Assembly: GCF_050749805.1 (NCBI RefSeq)
Contig: NZ_CP192738.1
Span: 1,984,001-2,048,000 of the forward strand
Source of the DNA: Hahella sp018986435
Lineage (GTDB): Bacteria > Pseudomonadota > Gammaproteobacteria > Pseudomonadales > Oleiphilaceae
Reading direction: 5' to 3'
DNA: 64,000 nt
Shown here: piece after piece, positions 1 to 9,312 of the stretch
How positions within the stretch are numbered: position 1 is the first letter of the stretch
Layout of the letters: every line of letters begins with the position of its first letter
Notes under the pieces: generated by a model
Database searches by the model: none
What the model saw: the letters and a program-made list of their open reading frames with translations, nothing else
Told to the model about the DNA's origin: nothing
Translations under genes and position numbers: made by a program

Positions 1-1467
1 ATGGAAAGCATGATGGCGTTTGAAACCGCCAAAGGCTACGTGGCGGGCCAGGCTGGACGTAACTATCCAGCGCCTGTTGAAGCCATCAAGGTGATGCAAA
101 AGCACGCGGGCATGACTCGCGACAAGGCGATCGAAGTAGAGGCCAAAGGTTTCGCGAAAATGGCGAAAACTTCTGTGGCGCACAGCTTGATCGGCTTGTT
201 CCTGAATGATCAGGAGCTGAAGAAAAAAGCGAAAGACCTGGAGCCTAAAGCTGGCGAAGTTAAGCAGGCGGCGGTATTGGGCGCAGGCATCATGGGCGGC
301 GGCGTGGCGTATCAGTCCGCGCTGAAAGGCACGCCCATCCTGATGAAGGATATCAATCAGTCCGGTATCGATCTGGGCCTGAAAGAAGCCAAGAAACTGC
401 TGACCAAGCGCGTCGACAAAGGCCGCATGAATGCGAGTGAAATGGCGGATGTGCTGAACCGCATCACTCCGACGTTGAGCTACGGCGACTTCGGAACGGT
501 GGATCTGGTGGTTGAAGCGGTTGTTGAAAACCCTAAGGTCAAAGACATCGTTTTGCGTGAAGTGGAAGATCTGGTGCGTGAGGACACTATCCTGACCTCC
601 AACACCTCTACTATCTCCATCAACCGTCTGGCGCAAAACCTGAAGCGTCCGGAAAACTTCTGCGGCATGCACTTCTTCAACCCTGTGCACATGATGCCTT
701 TAGTGGAAGTTATCCGTGGCGAGAAAACCAGTGAAAAAGCTGTCGCGACTACTGTTGCGTACGCCAAAGCGATGGGTAAAACGCCAATCGTTGTGAACGA
801 CTGCCCTGGATTCCTGGTTAACCGCATCCTGTTCCCTTATTTTGGCGGCTTTATTGGTTTGGTGCGCGACGGCGCCGATTTCCAGCAGGTCGACAAAGTG
901 ATGGAGCGTTTCGGCTGGCCGATGGGCCCGGCTTACCTGCTTGACGTGGTAGGTATGGACACAGCGAAGCACGCCGGCGACGTGATGGCGGAAGGTTTCC
1001 CTGATCGCATGAGCTATTCCGAAACAACTATTATCGACGTCATGTTCGATAAAGGTCGTTACGGTCAGAAGAGCGACAAAGGCTTCTACGCTTACGAGCT
1101 GGATAAGAAAGGCAAGCAGAAGAAAATTGTCGATGACAGCGTTGACGCACTGATTAAGTCTGTGCAGAAGTCTCAGCGCGACTTCTCTGAAGAGGAAATC
1201 ATCGAGCGAATGATGGTGCCTTTGTGCATCGAAACCGTTCGCTGCCTGGAAGACGGCATCGTCGAGACTGCGGCGGAAGCGGATATGGGCTTGATCTTCG
1301 GCATCGGTTTCCCTCCGTTCCGTGGGGGCGCGTTGCGCTACATTGACTCTCTGGGCGTGGAAGAGTTCTGCAAGATCGCTGATAAATATGCGGATCTGGG
1401 CGCTCTGTATCATCCGACCCAAGGGCTGCGCGACATGGCTAAGTCCGGCAAGAAGTTTTTTGGCTAA
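1..1467 (+). CDS. fadB: Fatty oxidation complex alpha subunit FadB (3' part; 5' end outside window)
   Basis: C-terminal 488 residues of the multifunctional beta-oxidation enzyme (enoyl-CoA hydratase / 3-hydroxyacyl-CoA dehydrogenase). The family is about 715 residues, so roughly the first 225 residues, holding the hydratase domain, lie upstream of the window; the ATG at base 1 is internal. Visible is the linker helix, then the NAD-binding Rossmann start GAGIMGGG (about residue 94 of this fragment), the dehydrogenase core with NTSTISI and MHFFNPVHMM, and the two C-terminal dehydrogenase domains (PGFLVNRIL, GIGFPPFRGG). It is followed 34 bases later by fadA, with which it forms the alpha2-beta2 trifunctional complex in the cytoplasm. 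Assignment is secure; only the N-terminus is unseen. Confidence 0.95.
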   Translation: MESMMAFETAKGYVAGQAGRNYPAPVEAIKVMQKHAGMTRDKAIEVEAKGFAKMAKTSVAHSLIGLFLNDQELKKKAKDLEPKAGEVKQAAVLGAGIMGGGVAYQSALKGTPILMKDINQSGIDLGLKEAKKLLTKRVDKGRMNASEMADVLNRITPTLSYGDFGTVDLVVEAVVENPKVKDIVLREVEDLVREDTILTSNTSTISINRLAQNLKRPENFCGMHFFNPVHMMPLVEVIRGEKTSEKAVATTVAYAKAMGKTPIVVNDCPGFLVNRILFPYFGGFIGLVRDGADFQQVDKVMERFGWPMGPAYLLDVVGMDTAKHAGDVMAEGFPDRMSYSETTIIDVMFDKGRYGQKSDKGFYAYELDKKGKQKKIVDDSVDALIKSVQKSQRDFSEEEIIERMMVPLCIETVRCLEDGIVETAAEADMGLIFGIGFPPFRGGALRYIDSLGVEEFCKIADKYADLGALYHPTQGLRDMAKSGKKFFG

Positions 1468-1501
1468 TTGCTGATAGAGAATTCCCGACGGAGAAAATGA
1501 T

Positions 1502-2677
1502 ATGAGTCTGAATCCAAGAGACGTTGTCGTTATCGACTGTGTTCGCAGCCCGATGGGGCGCGCCAAAGCGGGATGTTTCCGCAACGTGCGCGCAGAGACG
1601 CTGTCAGCGACGTTGATTGACGCATTATTCGACCGCAATGACAAAGTGGACCCTGCGGAAGTTGAAGATCTGATCTGGGGCTGTGTAAATCAGACCCTGG
1701 AGCAAGGCTTCAACGTGGCGCGGCAGATTTCCCTGCTGACCCGCATTCCGCATACTTCGTCAGCGCAAACAGTAAACCGCTTGTGTGGTTCCGCCATGTC
1801 CGCAATTCATACTGCGGCGCAGGCGATCATGACGGGCAATGGCGACGTGTTTGTGGTGGGCGGCGTTGAGCACATGGGGCACGTGCCCATGACTCAAGGT
1901 TTCGATCACAACCCGGCCGCAAGTAAGTATTCCGCTAAAGCGTCCAACATGATGGGCCTGACAGCGGAAATGCTGGCGAAAATGCACGGCATCAGCCGTC
2001 AGCAGCAGGATGAGTTTGGAGCTCGCTCCCACCGTTTGGCGCACGAAGCCACGCTGGAAGGGCGCTTCCGTAACGAAATCATCTCTATTTTAGGGCATGA
2101 CGACGACGGCTTCCCTGCGCTGATCGAGAATGATGAGACGATTCGTCCTGAAACCACAGCTGAAAGTCTGGCGCAGCTACGTCCTGCTTTTGATCCTAAG
2201 AGCGGTACAGTGACAGCGGGTCAGTCTTCTCAATTGACGGATGGCGCATCCGCTATGCTGCTGATGTCCGCTGAGCGGGCTCAGGCATTGGGTCTGACGC
2301 CAATGGCGAAAATTCGCTCCATGGCTACTGCCGGATGCGATCCCGCCATCATGGGATATGGTCCTGTGCCGGCGACCAAGAAAGCGCTTAAGCGCGCAGG
2401 CCTGAAAGTGGAAGATATTGATTTCTGGGAACTGAACGAGGCGTTCGCCGCACAGTCTTTGCCAGTTATCAAAGATCTGAAGCTTATGGACGTGGTCGAC
2501 CAGAAAGTTAACCTGAACGGCGGCGCTATCGCCTTGGGTCACCCTCTGGGTTGCTCTGGCGCGCGTATCTCCACTACCTTGCTGAATGTCATGGCCGCTA
2601 AAGGCGGTACGCTGGGCGTATCCACCATGTGTATCGGTTTGGGTCAGGGTATTGCGACCGTTTGGGAGCGTATCTAA
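1502..2677 (+). CDS. fadA: 3-ketoacyl-CoA thiolase FadA
   Basis: Beta subunit of the fatty oxidation complex; it cleaves 3-ketoacyl-CoA with CoA to give acetyl-CoA and a shortened acyl-CoA. The 391-residue length is normal for the family. The nucleophilic cysteine is C95 in NRLCGSAMSA, and the catalytic pair H347 (GHPLGCSGAR) and C377 (CIGLGQG) is present. NEAFAAQ, the typical thiolase motif, precedes them. A purine-rich GGAGAAA stretch lies just before the ATG. It follows fadB closely and is ended by a strong hairpin terminator, so fadBA is one transcription unit. Acetyl-CoA produced here would feed the citrate synthase encoded downstream in the window. Confidence 0.97.
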   Translation: MSLNPRDVVVIDCVRSPMGRAKAGCFRNVRAETLSATLIDALFDRNDKVDPAEVEDLIWGCVNQTLEQGFNVARQISLLTRIPHTSSAQTVNRLCGSAMSAIHTAAQAIMTGNGDVFVVGGVEHMGHVPMTQGFDHNPAASKYSAKASNMMGLTAEMLAKMHGISRQQQDEFGARSHRLAHEATLEGRFRNEIISILGHDDDGFPALIENDETIRPETTAESLAQLRPAFDPKSGTVTAGQSSQLTDGASAMLLMSAERAQALGLTPMAKIRSMATAGCDPAIMGYGPVPATKKALKRAGLKVEDIDFWELNEAFAAQSLPVIKDLKLMDVVDQKVNLNGGAIALGHPLGCSGARISTTLLNVMAAKGGTLGVSTMCIGLGQGIATVWERI

Positions 2678-2721
2678 TACGTTGAGGCTTCGGTTTGGGG
2701 AAACCTGAATCGGAAGCAATG

Positions 2722-2759
2722 AAATCCGGCGTCCCGTAAGGGGCTCCGGATTTTTTTTA
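2722..2759 (+). terminator. Rho-independent terminator after fadBA
   Basis: Inverted repeat AAATCCGG (2722-2729) / CCGGATTT (2746-2753), with a further GC-rich inner stem, followed by a run of eight T. It ends the fadBA unit 45 bases after the fadA stop. Confidence 0.85.
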
Positions 2760-2797
2760 TGGATGATGCTGGATGGCCTGGAATTAGCGCCAGGCTT

Positions 2798-3496
2798 TTA
2801 CTGGGTTTCCTGAGAACGATTCTGGGTTTCGCCGTCTCGCATCAGGCTTTTGATCTTGTCGGATATTTCTTTGATCTGGTCGTTCTTGTTGGGGATTTCC
2901 AGGCGTGTGCGCTTGAGCGCCTCGCGAGCGTGTTTGAAATGCTTCTCGGCGCCGGCTTTGTCGTTTTGAGCCACCAGGCTTTCCGCCATTTGTAGTTGGC
3001 TGCCGACTTCCACGTCAAGCGCCATCTCGCGCAGGTGGTGGCTGTATTCCTCATAAAGAGGGACGGGTAGTGAGCCGCGCAGTTTGAAGCGTTGCAGCTT
3101 TTGCAGGCACTCAGAAAGAGAGCGCTGGATGGCGGCGACCGCTGCGTCGCTGGTCACCGTTTTCTGCGCCTGGGGAAGAAGAACGCCGGTTTTCAAGTCG
3201 CGCTCCCTTTGTTTTAGGTTGTCTAAAAGGATGCGCAGCTCTTCCGACTTGCGGTCCATTTTGGTCATGGACTGGGCGATTTCAATCATGGCGTGGTTGA
3301 GGCTGATGGCGATGTTGGCTGAATCGTCCACTCGCATGATGACCTGAAATAACGAATTTATTTCTTCGTATTTCTGTTTTAACGATTTCAGTTGGCTTTG
3401 ACGGTAAGCTAACGCCTGCTGTCGCGAGTACATAACGCCGCTGACGATAATCGAGGCGGTTATGAAAATAGCGAGCAAGACGATTAAAGTTGTCAT
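2798..3496 (-). CDS. Membrane-anchored coiled-coil protein, unknown function
   Basis: 232 residues. One N-terminal hydrophobic segment (about residues 3-22, LIVLLAIFITASIIVSG) acts as a membrane anchor. The rest is highly charged and helical with heptad-like Leu/Ile spacing (residues 30-110 and 150-215), so a coiled coil is likely. No enzymatic motif is visible. It lies convergent to fadBA and divergent from topA. I do not recognise a characterised family; an inner-membrane scaffold exposed to one side is the most that can be said. The start chosen is the ATG giving an intact membrane segment. Confidence 0.7.
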   Translation of the reverse strand: MTTLIVLLAIFITASIIVSGVMYSRQQALAYRQSQLKSLKQKYEEINSLFQVIMRVDDSANIAISLNHAMIEIAQSMTKMDRKSEELRILLDNLKQRERDLKTGVLLPQAQKTVTSDAAVAAIQRSLSECLQKLQRFKLRGSLPVPLYEEYSHHLREMALDVEVGSQLQMAESLVAQNDKAGAEKHFKHAREALKRTRLEIPNKNDQIKEISDKIKSLMRDGETQNRSQETQ

Positions 3497-3653
3497 ATAA
3501 AAGGCGGCGGAAGCATTTATAAATTTATGTGTCGTTCTTATTAAGTGTTAACGACATTGTGGGGTAGGGCAAGTTATCGGAGTTAAATAGACGCCGACAA
3601 ACTGGGCCTGGCCGGCTATTTTTACATTAAATACCAGATTTTCTGGCAATCAC

Positions 3654-3681
3654 TTGACCCGTCGACTACAACCTCTAATAT
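3654..3681 (+). promoter_or_regulatory. Sigma-70-type promoter of topA
   Basis: TTGACC (3654-3659), a 16-base spacer and TAATAT (3676-3681). The expected transcription start, about base 3688, lies after the upstream in-frame ATG at 3682, so that ATG cannot serve this transcript. This supports the topA start at 3721. Confidence 0.6.
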
Positions 3682-3720
3682 ATGACGGCTATTTCAACTA
3701 GGAGCAAAGAACCATCCGCT

Positions 3721-6336
3721 ATGGGTAAATCGCTGGTAATCGTGGAGTCCCCTGCAAAGGCAAAAACCATAAACAAATATCTTGGTTCGGAATATGTAGT
3801 CAAATCCAGTGTGGGGCATATTCGTGATTTGCCGACCAGTGGAGGTAAGGAAGCATCATCTCCGAAAGAGCGTGCGGCGGAAGCGGCGAAAATGCGCAAG
3901 CTGCCTGCTGAAGAGCGCGAAAGCATCAAGAAACGTAAAGCCCGGGATCAGCTGATCTCTCGTATGGGCGTCGACCCTGAAAATGATTGGGCGGCCCGCT
4001 ACGAGATCCTTCCAGGTAAAGAAAAAGTCGTTGAAGAACTGAAGCGTCTGGCGAAAAGCGCCGACCAGATCTATCTCGCAACGGACTTGGACCGCGAAGG
4101 AGAGGCTATCGCCTGGCATCTCAAAGAATCTATTGGCGGCGATGACTCCCGTTATCGTCGCGTGGTCTTTAACGAGATCACAAAATCCGCCATAACGGAG
4201 GCGTTCAAAAGTCCCAGTCAACTTGATTACAACCGCGTAAACGCCCAGCAGGCGCGCCGCTTCCTTGACCGCGTGGTCGGCTATATGGTGTCGCCGCTGC
4301 TGTGGTCCAAGATTGCGCGTGGTTTGTCCGCAGGGCGGGTGCAATCCGTCGCGGTTCGCTTGATTGTCGAGCGTGAGCGTGAAATTCGCGCCTTTACGCC
4401 GGAAGAATACTGGGAATTGCATGTGCTGCTATCCAAGAGTAAGCAGCAGGCTAAATTCCAGGTCGCCAAATATAAGGGTGAGAATTATCGGCCCACCAAC
4501 AAAGAGCAGTCTGAGAAGCTGACTGCGTTGCTGGAGTCGCAGGCGTTCAAGGTCGTCAATCGTGAGGATAAGCCCTCTGTCACCAAGACGCCGGCGCCAT
4601 TTATCACTTCTACCTTGCAGCAGGCGGCGAGCACCCGTTTAGGGTTTAGCGTTAAGAAGACCATGGTGTTGGCGCAGCGTCTCTACGAGGCGGGCTACAT
4701 CACCTATATGAGAACGGACTCCACCAACCTGTCCGCGGATGCGGTGAGCGCCTGTCGTGAATTTATCGGCAAGAAGTTTGGTGATAAATATCTGCCTGAA
4801 AACCCGAAAACTTACGTGAGTAAGGAGCGGGCCCAGGAAGCGCACGAGGCGATACGTCCTTCTGATATCAATGTGGGCTCCAATCAGATTTCCGGTCTCG
4901 AAAAAGACGCCGAGAAGCTGTATGACCTGATTTGGCGTCAATTCGTGGCCTGTCAGATGGAAAACGCGCGCTTCCTTAGCACCAGTATTCAAGTGCAGGC
5001 GGGAGACTTTGAATTAAGAACCCGTGGTCGGCTTTTGCAATTCGACGGCTTCCTTAAAGTGCTGCCTGCGCAAGCGAAGAAGGATGATGAGGCGGAGTTG
5101 CCCGCGTTTGAAATTAATGATCAGTTGGATCTGGATAAATTGGAGCCAACTCAGCACTTCACCAAGCCTGCGCCGCGTTACACGGAAGCGACCTTGGTTA
5201 AGGAGCTGGAGAAGCGGAGTATCGGGCGTCCTTCTACGTATGCGTCAATCATCTCCACCATTCAGGAGCGCGGCTATGTGAAGCTGGCCAACCGGCGCTT
5301 CTATGCGGAGAAGATGGGCGATATCGTGACGGATCGTTTGACGGAAGCCTTCACAGATCTGATGGATTACGGCTTTACCGCGAAGATGGAAGGTCAGCTG
5401 GATGAGATCGCTTCTGGCAGCGAGGGCTGGAAACAGGTTCTTAATGCTTTCTACTCCGATTTCGCCAAAAAGCTGGAAAGGGCGGACATGGAAGGCGGTA
5501 TGCGTGCTAATCAGGCGGTGCAGACGGAAATTACGTGTCCGACCTGTTCGCGTCCAATGCAGATTCGCACTGCGTCCACTGGCGTGTTCCTTGGGTGTTC
5601 CGGCTATGCGTTGCCGCCGAAAGAGCGTTGCAAGACGACAATTAACCTGATCCCTGGCGATGAGGTAATTCGCGCGGACGATGAAGAAGGCGAAGCGAAT
5701 GCGCTGCGCGCGAAAAAGCGTTGCCCGATCTGTGATACCGCCATGGATAGCTATGTCATCGATGAGACCCGCAAGCTGCACGTGTGTGGTAATAATCCAG
5801 ACTGTGAAGGTTATGAGGTCGAAGGCGGGCAGTTTAAGGTGGCTGGCTACGATGGGCCGACACTGGAGTGTGACAAGTGCGGCGCTGAAATGCAGCTTAA
5901 AACCGGCCGCTTTGGGAAGTACTTCGGCTGCACCAGTTCAACTTGCGGCAACACCCGCAAACTGTTGAAGAATGGCGAGCCTGCGCCGCCCAAGATGGAG
6001 CCGGTAGTCATGCCTGAGCTGGCGTGCGACAAAGTTGACGATATCTTTGTCCTGCGTGATGGCGCTTCGGGTTTGTTCCTGGCAGCGAGTAAGTTTCCCA
6101 AAAATCGTGAAACACGAGCGCCTCTGGTGGAGGAGTTGATTCCTCATAAGAAGGAAATTGACCCTAAATATCACTACCTGCTGGATGCGCCTACTCGTGA
6201 TCCAGAAGGAAATCCGGCGATTATCCGCTTCAGTCGCAAGACCAGGCAGCAGTATGTCATGTCGGAGAAGGGTGGTAAGCCTACTGGCTGGTCTGCTTTC
6301 TACAAAGATGGAAAGTGGGCGGCTAAAGACAAGTAG
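3721..6336 (+). CDS. topA: DNA topoisomerase I (type IA)
   Basis: Relaxes negatively supercoiled DNA through a transient 5'-phosphotyrosine link. 871 residues from the chosen ATG. The TOPRIM domain opens with LVIVESPAKAKTI and carries the acidic DLDREGEA motif; the active-site tyrosine is Y329 in TYMRTDSTN. The C-terminal part has Cys4-type zinc ribbons (CPTC..., CPIC..., CDKC...). The frame is open back to an ATG at 3682, but the family begins MGKxLVIVES and a promoter -10 box overlaps that codon, so 3721 is preferred; a GGAG lies 16 bases upstream. Followed by a strong terminator, so it appears monocistronic. Confidence 0.97.
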   Translation: MGKSLVIVESPAKAKTINKYLGSEYVVKSSVGHIRDLPTSGGKEASSPKERAAEAAKMRKLPAEERESIKKRKARDQLISRMGVDPENDWAARYEILPGKEKVVEELKRLAKSADQIYLATDLDREGEAIAWHLKESIGGDDSRYRRVVFNEITKSAITEAFKSPSQLDYNRVNAQQARRFLDRVVGYMVSPLLWSKIARGLSAGRVQSVAVRLIVEREREIRAFTPEEYWELHVLLSKSKQQAKFQVAKYKGENYRPTNKEQSEKLTALLESQAFKVVNREDKPSVTKTPAPFITSTLQQAASTRLGFSVKKTMVLAQRLYEAGYITYMRTDSTNLSADAVSACREFIGKKFGDKYLPENPKTYVSKERAQEAHEAIRPSDINVGSNQISGLEKDAEKLYDLIWRQFVACQMENARFLSTSIQVQAGDFELRTRGRLLQFDGFLKVLPAQAKKDDEAELPAFEINDQLDLDKLEPTQHFTKPAPRYTEATLVKELEKRSIGRPSTYASIISTIQERGYVKLANRRFYAEKMGDIVTDRLTEAFTDLMDYGFTAKMEGQLDEIASGSEGWKQVLNAFYSDFAKKLERADMEGGMRANQAVQTEITCPTCSRPMQIRTASTGVFLGCSGYALPPKERCKTTINLIPGDEVIRADDEEGEANALRAKKRCPICDTAMDSYVIDETRKLHVCGNNPDCEGYEVEGGQFKVAGYDGPTLECDKCGAEMQLKTGRFGKYFGCTSSTCGNTRKLLKNGEPAPPKMEPVVMPELACDKVDDIFVLRDGASGLFLAASKFPKNRETRAPLVEELIPHKKEIDPKYHYLLDAPTRDPEGNPAIIRFSRKTRQQYVMSEKGGKPTGWSAFYKDGKWAAKDK

Positions 6337-6353
6337 TCTGTAAGCACGAAAAG

Positions 6354-6383
6354 AAAAGGGCGGTTTGATCACCGCCCTTTTTT
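6354..6383 (+). terminator. Terminator after topA, possibly bidirectional
   Basis: AAAAGGGCGGT (6354-6364) / ACCGCCCTTTT (6371-6381) with loop TTGATC, then T residues. The A-rich left flank means it could also end the convergent gene on the minus strand. Confidence 0.9.
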
Positions 6384-6427
6384 GTTGTCCGATGTTTGAG
6401 TCGGCGCTTTGGGATAAATGGGTTGGT

Positions 6428-7315
6428 TTATCTCTTTAGGCGCGCCAGCAGGCTGGATGTATCCCAGCGTCCCCCGCCCATGGATTGTACTTCGGCGTAA
6501 AATTGATCGACGAGAGCAGTGATGGGGAGTCGAGCCTTGTTGTTTGAGGCCTCGCGTAAGCAGATGGATAAATCCTTGCGCATGAGGTCTACCGCGAAGC
6601 CATGTTCGTAGTCTCCGGCGATCATGGTCTTGTGGCGATTTTCCATTTGCCAGGATTGCGCGGCTCCTTTGGATATGACGTTCACCACTTGCTGCGGGTC
6701 CAGGTCAGCCTGTTCTGCGAAGTGCAGCGCTTCCGCCAGTCCCTGCACTAACCCTGCGATAGCGATCTGGTTGGCCATTTTGGTTAACTGGCCGCTGCCT
6801 GCATGTCCCATCAGGGTTGCTGCGCGACTGTAATGTTTGAGGAGGGGTTCCGCCTTCGTAAAGTCTTTTTCTTCACCGCCACACATTATGGTCAGCGCGC
6901 CGTTCTCGGCGCCCTGTTGTCCACCGGATACGGGGGCGTCAAGAAAGCCGATGTTGCGCTCTTGGGCGGCTTCAAACAGCTCTTTGGCGACACTGGCTGA
7001 TGCAGTGGTGTGGTCGATGATCAGAGAGCCTTTGCGTAACTGATTGATCAGGCCTTCTTCGCCCAAGTAGATGCTGCGCAGGTCGTTGTCGTCGCCGACG
7101 CAAGAGATGATGACGTCGCATTGGGCGGCGTCCCGCAGCTTGCGGATGAACTTGCCAGTGTGGGTCTTCAGCCAGCGTTCCGACTTTTCGACGTTGCGGT
7201 TGTAAACGGTGACCTGGTGGCCATTGTTGGCGAGATGGCCGGCCATCGGGAATCCCATGACGCCGAGGCCGATGAAACAAATTCTTCCTAATGCGGCGGT
7301 TTCAGTTGATTCCAT
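6428..7315 (-). CDS. Beta-hydroxyacid dehydrogenase, 3-hydroxyisobutyrate dehydrogenase / tartronate semialdehyde reductase family
   Basis: 295 residues, the usual family length. It has the N-terminal NAD(P)-binding GLGVMGFPMA, the family signature DAPVSGGQQGA around residue 125, and the catalytic lysine region GSGQLTKMANQ around residues 175-185. Family members oxidise or reduce small beta-hydroxyacids such as 3-hydroxyisobutyrate, tartronate semialdehyde or succinic semialdehyde; the substrate cannot be read from sequence alone. AGGAAG lies upstream of the ATG. It is convergent with topA and upstream of gltA on the same strand is a terminator, so it is probably transcribed alone. No valine-degradation genes adjoin it. 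Confidence 0.85.
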   Translation of the reverse strand: MESTETAALGRICFIGLGVMGFPMAGHLANNGHQVTVYNRNVEKSERWLKTHTGKFIRKLRDAAQCDVIISCVGDDNDLRSIYLGEEGLINQLRKGSLIIDHTTASASVAKELFEAAQERNIGFLDAPVSGGQQGAENGALTIMCGGEEKDFTKAEPLLKHYSRAATLMGHAGSGQLTKMANQIAIAGLVQGLAEALHFAEQADLDPQQVVNVISKGAAQSWQMENRHKTMIAGDYEHGFAVDLMRKDLSICLREASNNKARLPITALVDQFYAEVQSMGGGRWDTSSLLARLKR

Positions 7316-7375
7316 GTTTATCTTCCTGGAGTGGTTAAATCCAATGGGTTAATAGTGCGCGGGTTGCTCCAATAA

Positions 7376-7399
7376 AGAAAGGCCGCATAAGCGGCCTTT
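7376..7399 (-). terminator. Terminator after gltA
   Basis: AAAGGCCGC (7378-7386) / GCGGCCTTT (7391-7399), loop ATAA. Read on the minus strand it is followed by a T-rich stretch (TTTCTTTATT), so it ends gltA. Confidence 0.85.
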
Positions 7400-7420
7400 G
7401 CAAGTCAACCGGCAAACTAT

Positions 7421-8695
7421 TTATTTGCTTGGGTAGTCTCTGGAGGTGTGTCCGGTGTACAGCTGACGCGGACGGCCGATCCGGTAAGAAGAGCTCACCA
7501 TTTCGTGCCAGTGAGAGAACCAGCCGATGGTTCTCGCCATGGCGAAGATGACGGTGAACATGGAAACCGGGATGCCGACGGCGCGCAGGATGATGCCGGA
7601 GTAGAAGTCCACGTTGGGGTAGAGTTTTTTCTCTACGAAGTAGGGGTCTTCCAGGGCGATGCGCTCCAGTTCGCGTGCGATGCGGAACAATGGATCGTTT
7701 TCGCAGCCAAGCTCTTTCAGTACGTCGTCACAGGTCTGCTTCATGACTTTAGCGCGTGGGTCGAAGTTCTTGTAGACCCGGTGTCCGAAGCCCATCAGGC
7801 GGAAAGGATCGCTCTTGTCTTTGGCGCGCTGAATGAATTCTGGAATGCGGGATTCGTCGCCGATTTCCAGAAGCATGTTCAACACTGCTTCGTTGGCGCC
7901 GCCGTGAGCGGGTCCCCATAGCGCAGCAATGCCGGAAGCGATGCAGGCGAAGGGGTTGGCGCCGGAGGAGCCAGCCAGACGTACGGTTGATGTGGAGGCG
8001 TTTTGTTCATGGTCCGCATGCAAAACAAAGATGCGGTCCATAGCCTTGGCGACTACAGGATTGACCTGATAGGGCTCGCAAGGAGTGCCGAACATCATGT
8101 GCAGGAAGTTGCCTGCATAGTCCAGATCGTTTCTGGGATACATGAACGGCTGGCCGGTGGAGTACTTGTAGCACATCGCCGCCAGGGTGGGCATTTTCGC
8201 GATCAGACGGAATGCTGCGATTTCGCGATGGTGCTCGTCGGAGAAGTCCATTGTGTCGTGATAGAACGCGGACAGGGCGCCGACAACGCCGCACATGATC
8301 GCCATTGGGTGAGCGTCGCGCCGGAAACCGTTAAAGAAGTTTCTCAGCTGCTCGTGGATCATAGTGTGATTTTTTACCGTGCTACGGAACTCTTCCGCCT
8401 GCTCCGCAGTAGGCAGTTCGCCGTGTATCAGTAAGTAGCAGACTTCAAGATAGTCGGACTTTTCGGCCAACTGTTCTATAGGATACCCACGGTGTAGTAG
8501 TACGCCATTGGCGCCATCTATATAAGTGATTTGCGATTCGCAGGCTGCGGTTGATACGAAGCCTGGATCGTAGGTAAACAAACCTTCTTCAACCAATCCT
8601 CTGACATCTATGACGTCTGGGCCGGTGGTGCCGGAATAAACCGGAAGCTCGATTGTTTTACCATTGACCGATAACGTCGCTTTCTTGTCAGTCAT
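7421..8695 (-). CDS. gltA: Citrate synthase (type II)
   Basis: Condenses oxaloacetate with acetyl-CoA at the entry of the TCA cycle. 424 residues, typical of the NADH-sensitive hexameric enzyme of gammaproteobacteria. The catalytic residues are visible: H264 in GPAHGGAN, H305 in GFGHRVYKN and an aspartate at 363 in VDFYSG. It is divergently placed from sdhCDAB across about 600 bases, the classic gltA-sdh arrangement of Pseudomonas and Escherichia, which suits joint control of the cycle. A 7-bp stem-loop (8737-8756) lies in its leader. Confidence 0.98.
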   Translation of the reverse strand: MTDKKATLSVNGKTIELPVYSGTTGPDVIDVRGLVEEGLFTYDPGFVSTAACESQITYIDGANGVLLHRGYPIEQLAEKSDYLEVCYLLIHGELPTAEQAEEFRSTVKNHTMIHEQLRNFFNGFRRDAHPMAIMCGVVGALSAFYHDTMDFSDEHHREIAAFRLIAKMPTLAAMCYKYSTGQPFMYPRNDLDYAGNFLHMMFGTPCEPYQVNPVVAKAMDRIFVLHADHEQNASTSTVRLAGSSGANPFACIASGIAALWGPAHGGANEAVLNMLLEIGDESRIPEFIQRAKDKSDPFRLMGFGHRVYKNFDPRAKVMKQTCDDVLKELGCENDPLFRIARELERIALEDPYFVEKKLYPNVDFYSGIILRAVGIPVSMFTVIFAMARTIGWFSHWHEMVSSSYRIGRPRQLYTGHTSRDYPSK

Positions 8696-9312
8696 GGTGC
8701 TCTCCTATATCGACTTAAAGTGATGCGTACGTGTTTACCGGGCATAGACGCCCGGTCGTGTTTACAGGCCGACTTCTAAGTAGGTCTGACGTTGTTTGCG
8801 CAATGGCGTCAATCACAACCGGCGCCGGTTAGGACCGGCGGGCGGAGACTGACGCTCGTCAGTGGCCTCTCAGCCTTTATTCTGGCTTTATACAAGGTCG
8901 GCTTAATAAAAAGCGAGGTCATCATAATGGTCTGACCGACTTTTTTTAAGCCCTTGTAATGAAAATACTGCCGATGGTGTTTAAAAAACACCAATTAAAA
9001 TAGCTTATAAAGAGGAGGGGCGTTGCTTTATCAGTAAAGAAAACGGAGTCTTCGAATACGTAAAAAATACTTCCGGGTATTGAGCCGAGGGGCTTCACAC
9101 TGCGTATGAAAGAATAAATTGCCGGCCCAAATCAGAAAAGCTCATGTCCGGCGCTAAATTAAGTGGGCTATAAACGGTTGTTGCGTTTGTAATTTACCAG
9201 GTGGGAAACTATAATCTGCAACCCGTAAGCGGAGGCCTCATAAGGATTCCCGCCGCCAAATAGGTCCATTCTTAAATAATCCGCCTGTATGGCTATAATC
9301 GAGTGTGAAGCT
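8696..9312. other. gltA-sdhC divergent regulatory region with palindromes
   Basis: 617 bases without a credible gene. It contains, in order: stem ACCGGGC/GCCCGGT (8737-8756), a perfect 14-base palindrome AACCGGCGCCGGTT (8817-8830), and a perfect 7-bp hairpin ACTGACG/CGTCAGT with a 2-base loop (8848-8863). These lie on the gltA side and could be leader structures or operators. The sdh promoter lies at the other end. A 61-codon minus-strand frame here has no family resemblance and runs through the palindromes, so it is not called. Confidence 0.6.
9187..9215 (+). promoter_or_regulatory. Probable sdhCDAB promoter
   Basis: TTGTAA (9187-9192), exactly 17 bases, then consensus TATAAT (9210-9215). 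It lies about 100 bases upstream of the sdhC start. A second TATAAT (9294-9299) lies too close to the start codon to leave room for a ribosome site and is less likely. Confidence 0.6.

Noticed and set aside
8809..8994. 61-codon minus-strand frame in the gltA-sdh gap
   Set aside because: Overlaps several palindromes, basic random-looking composition, no ribosome site or family pattern.
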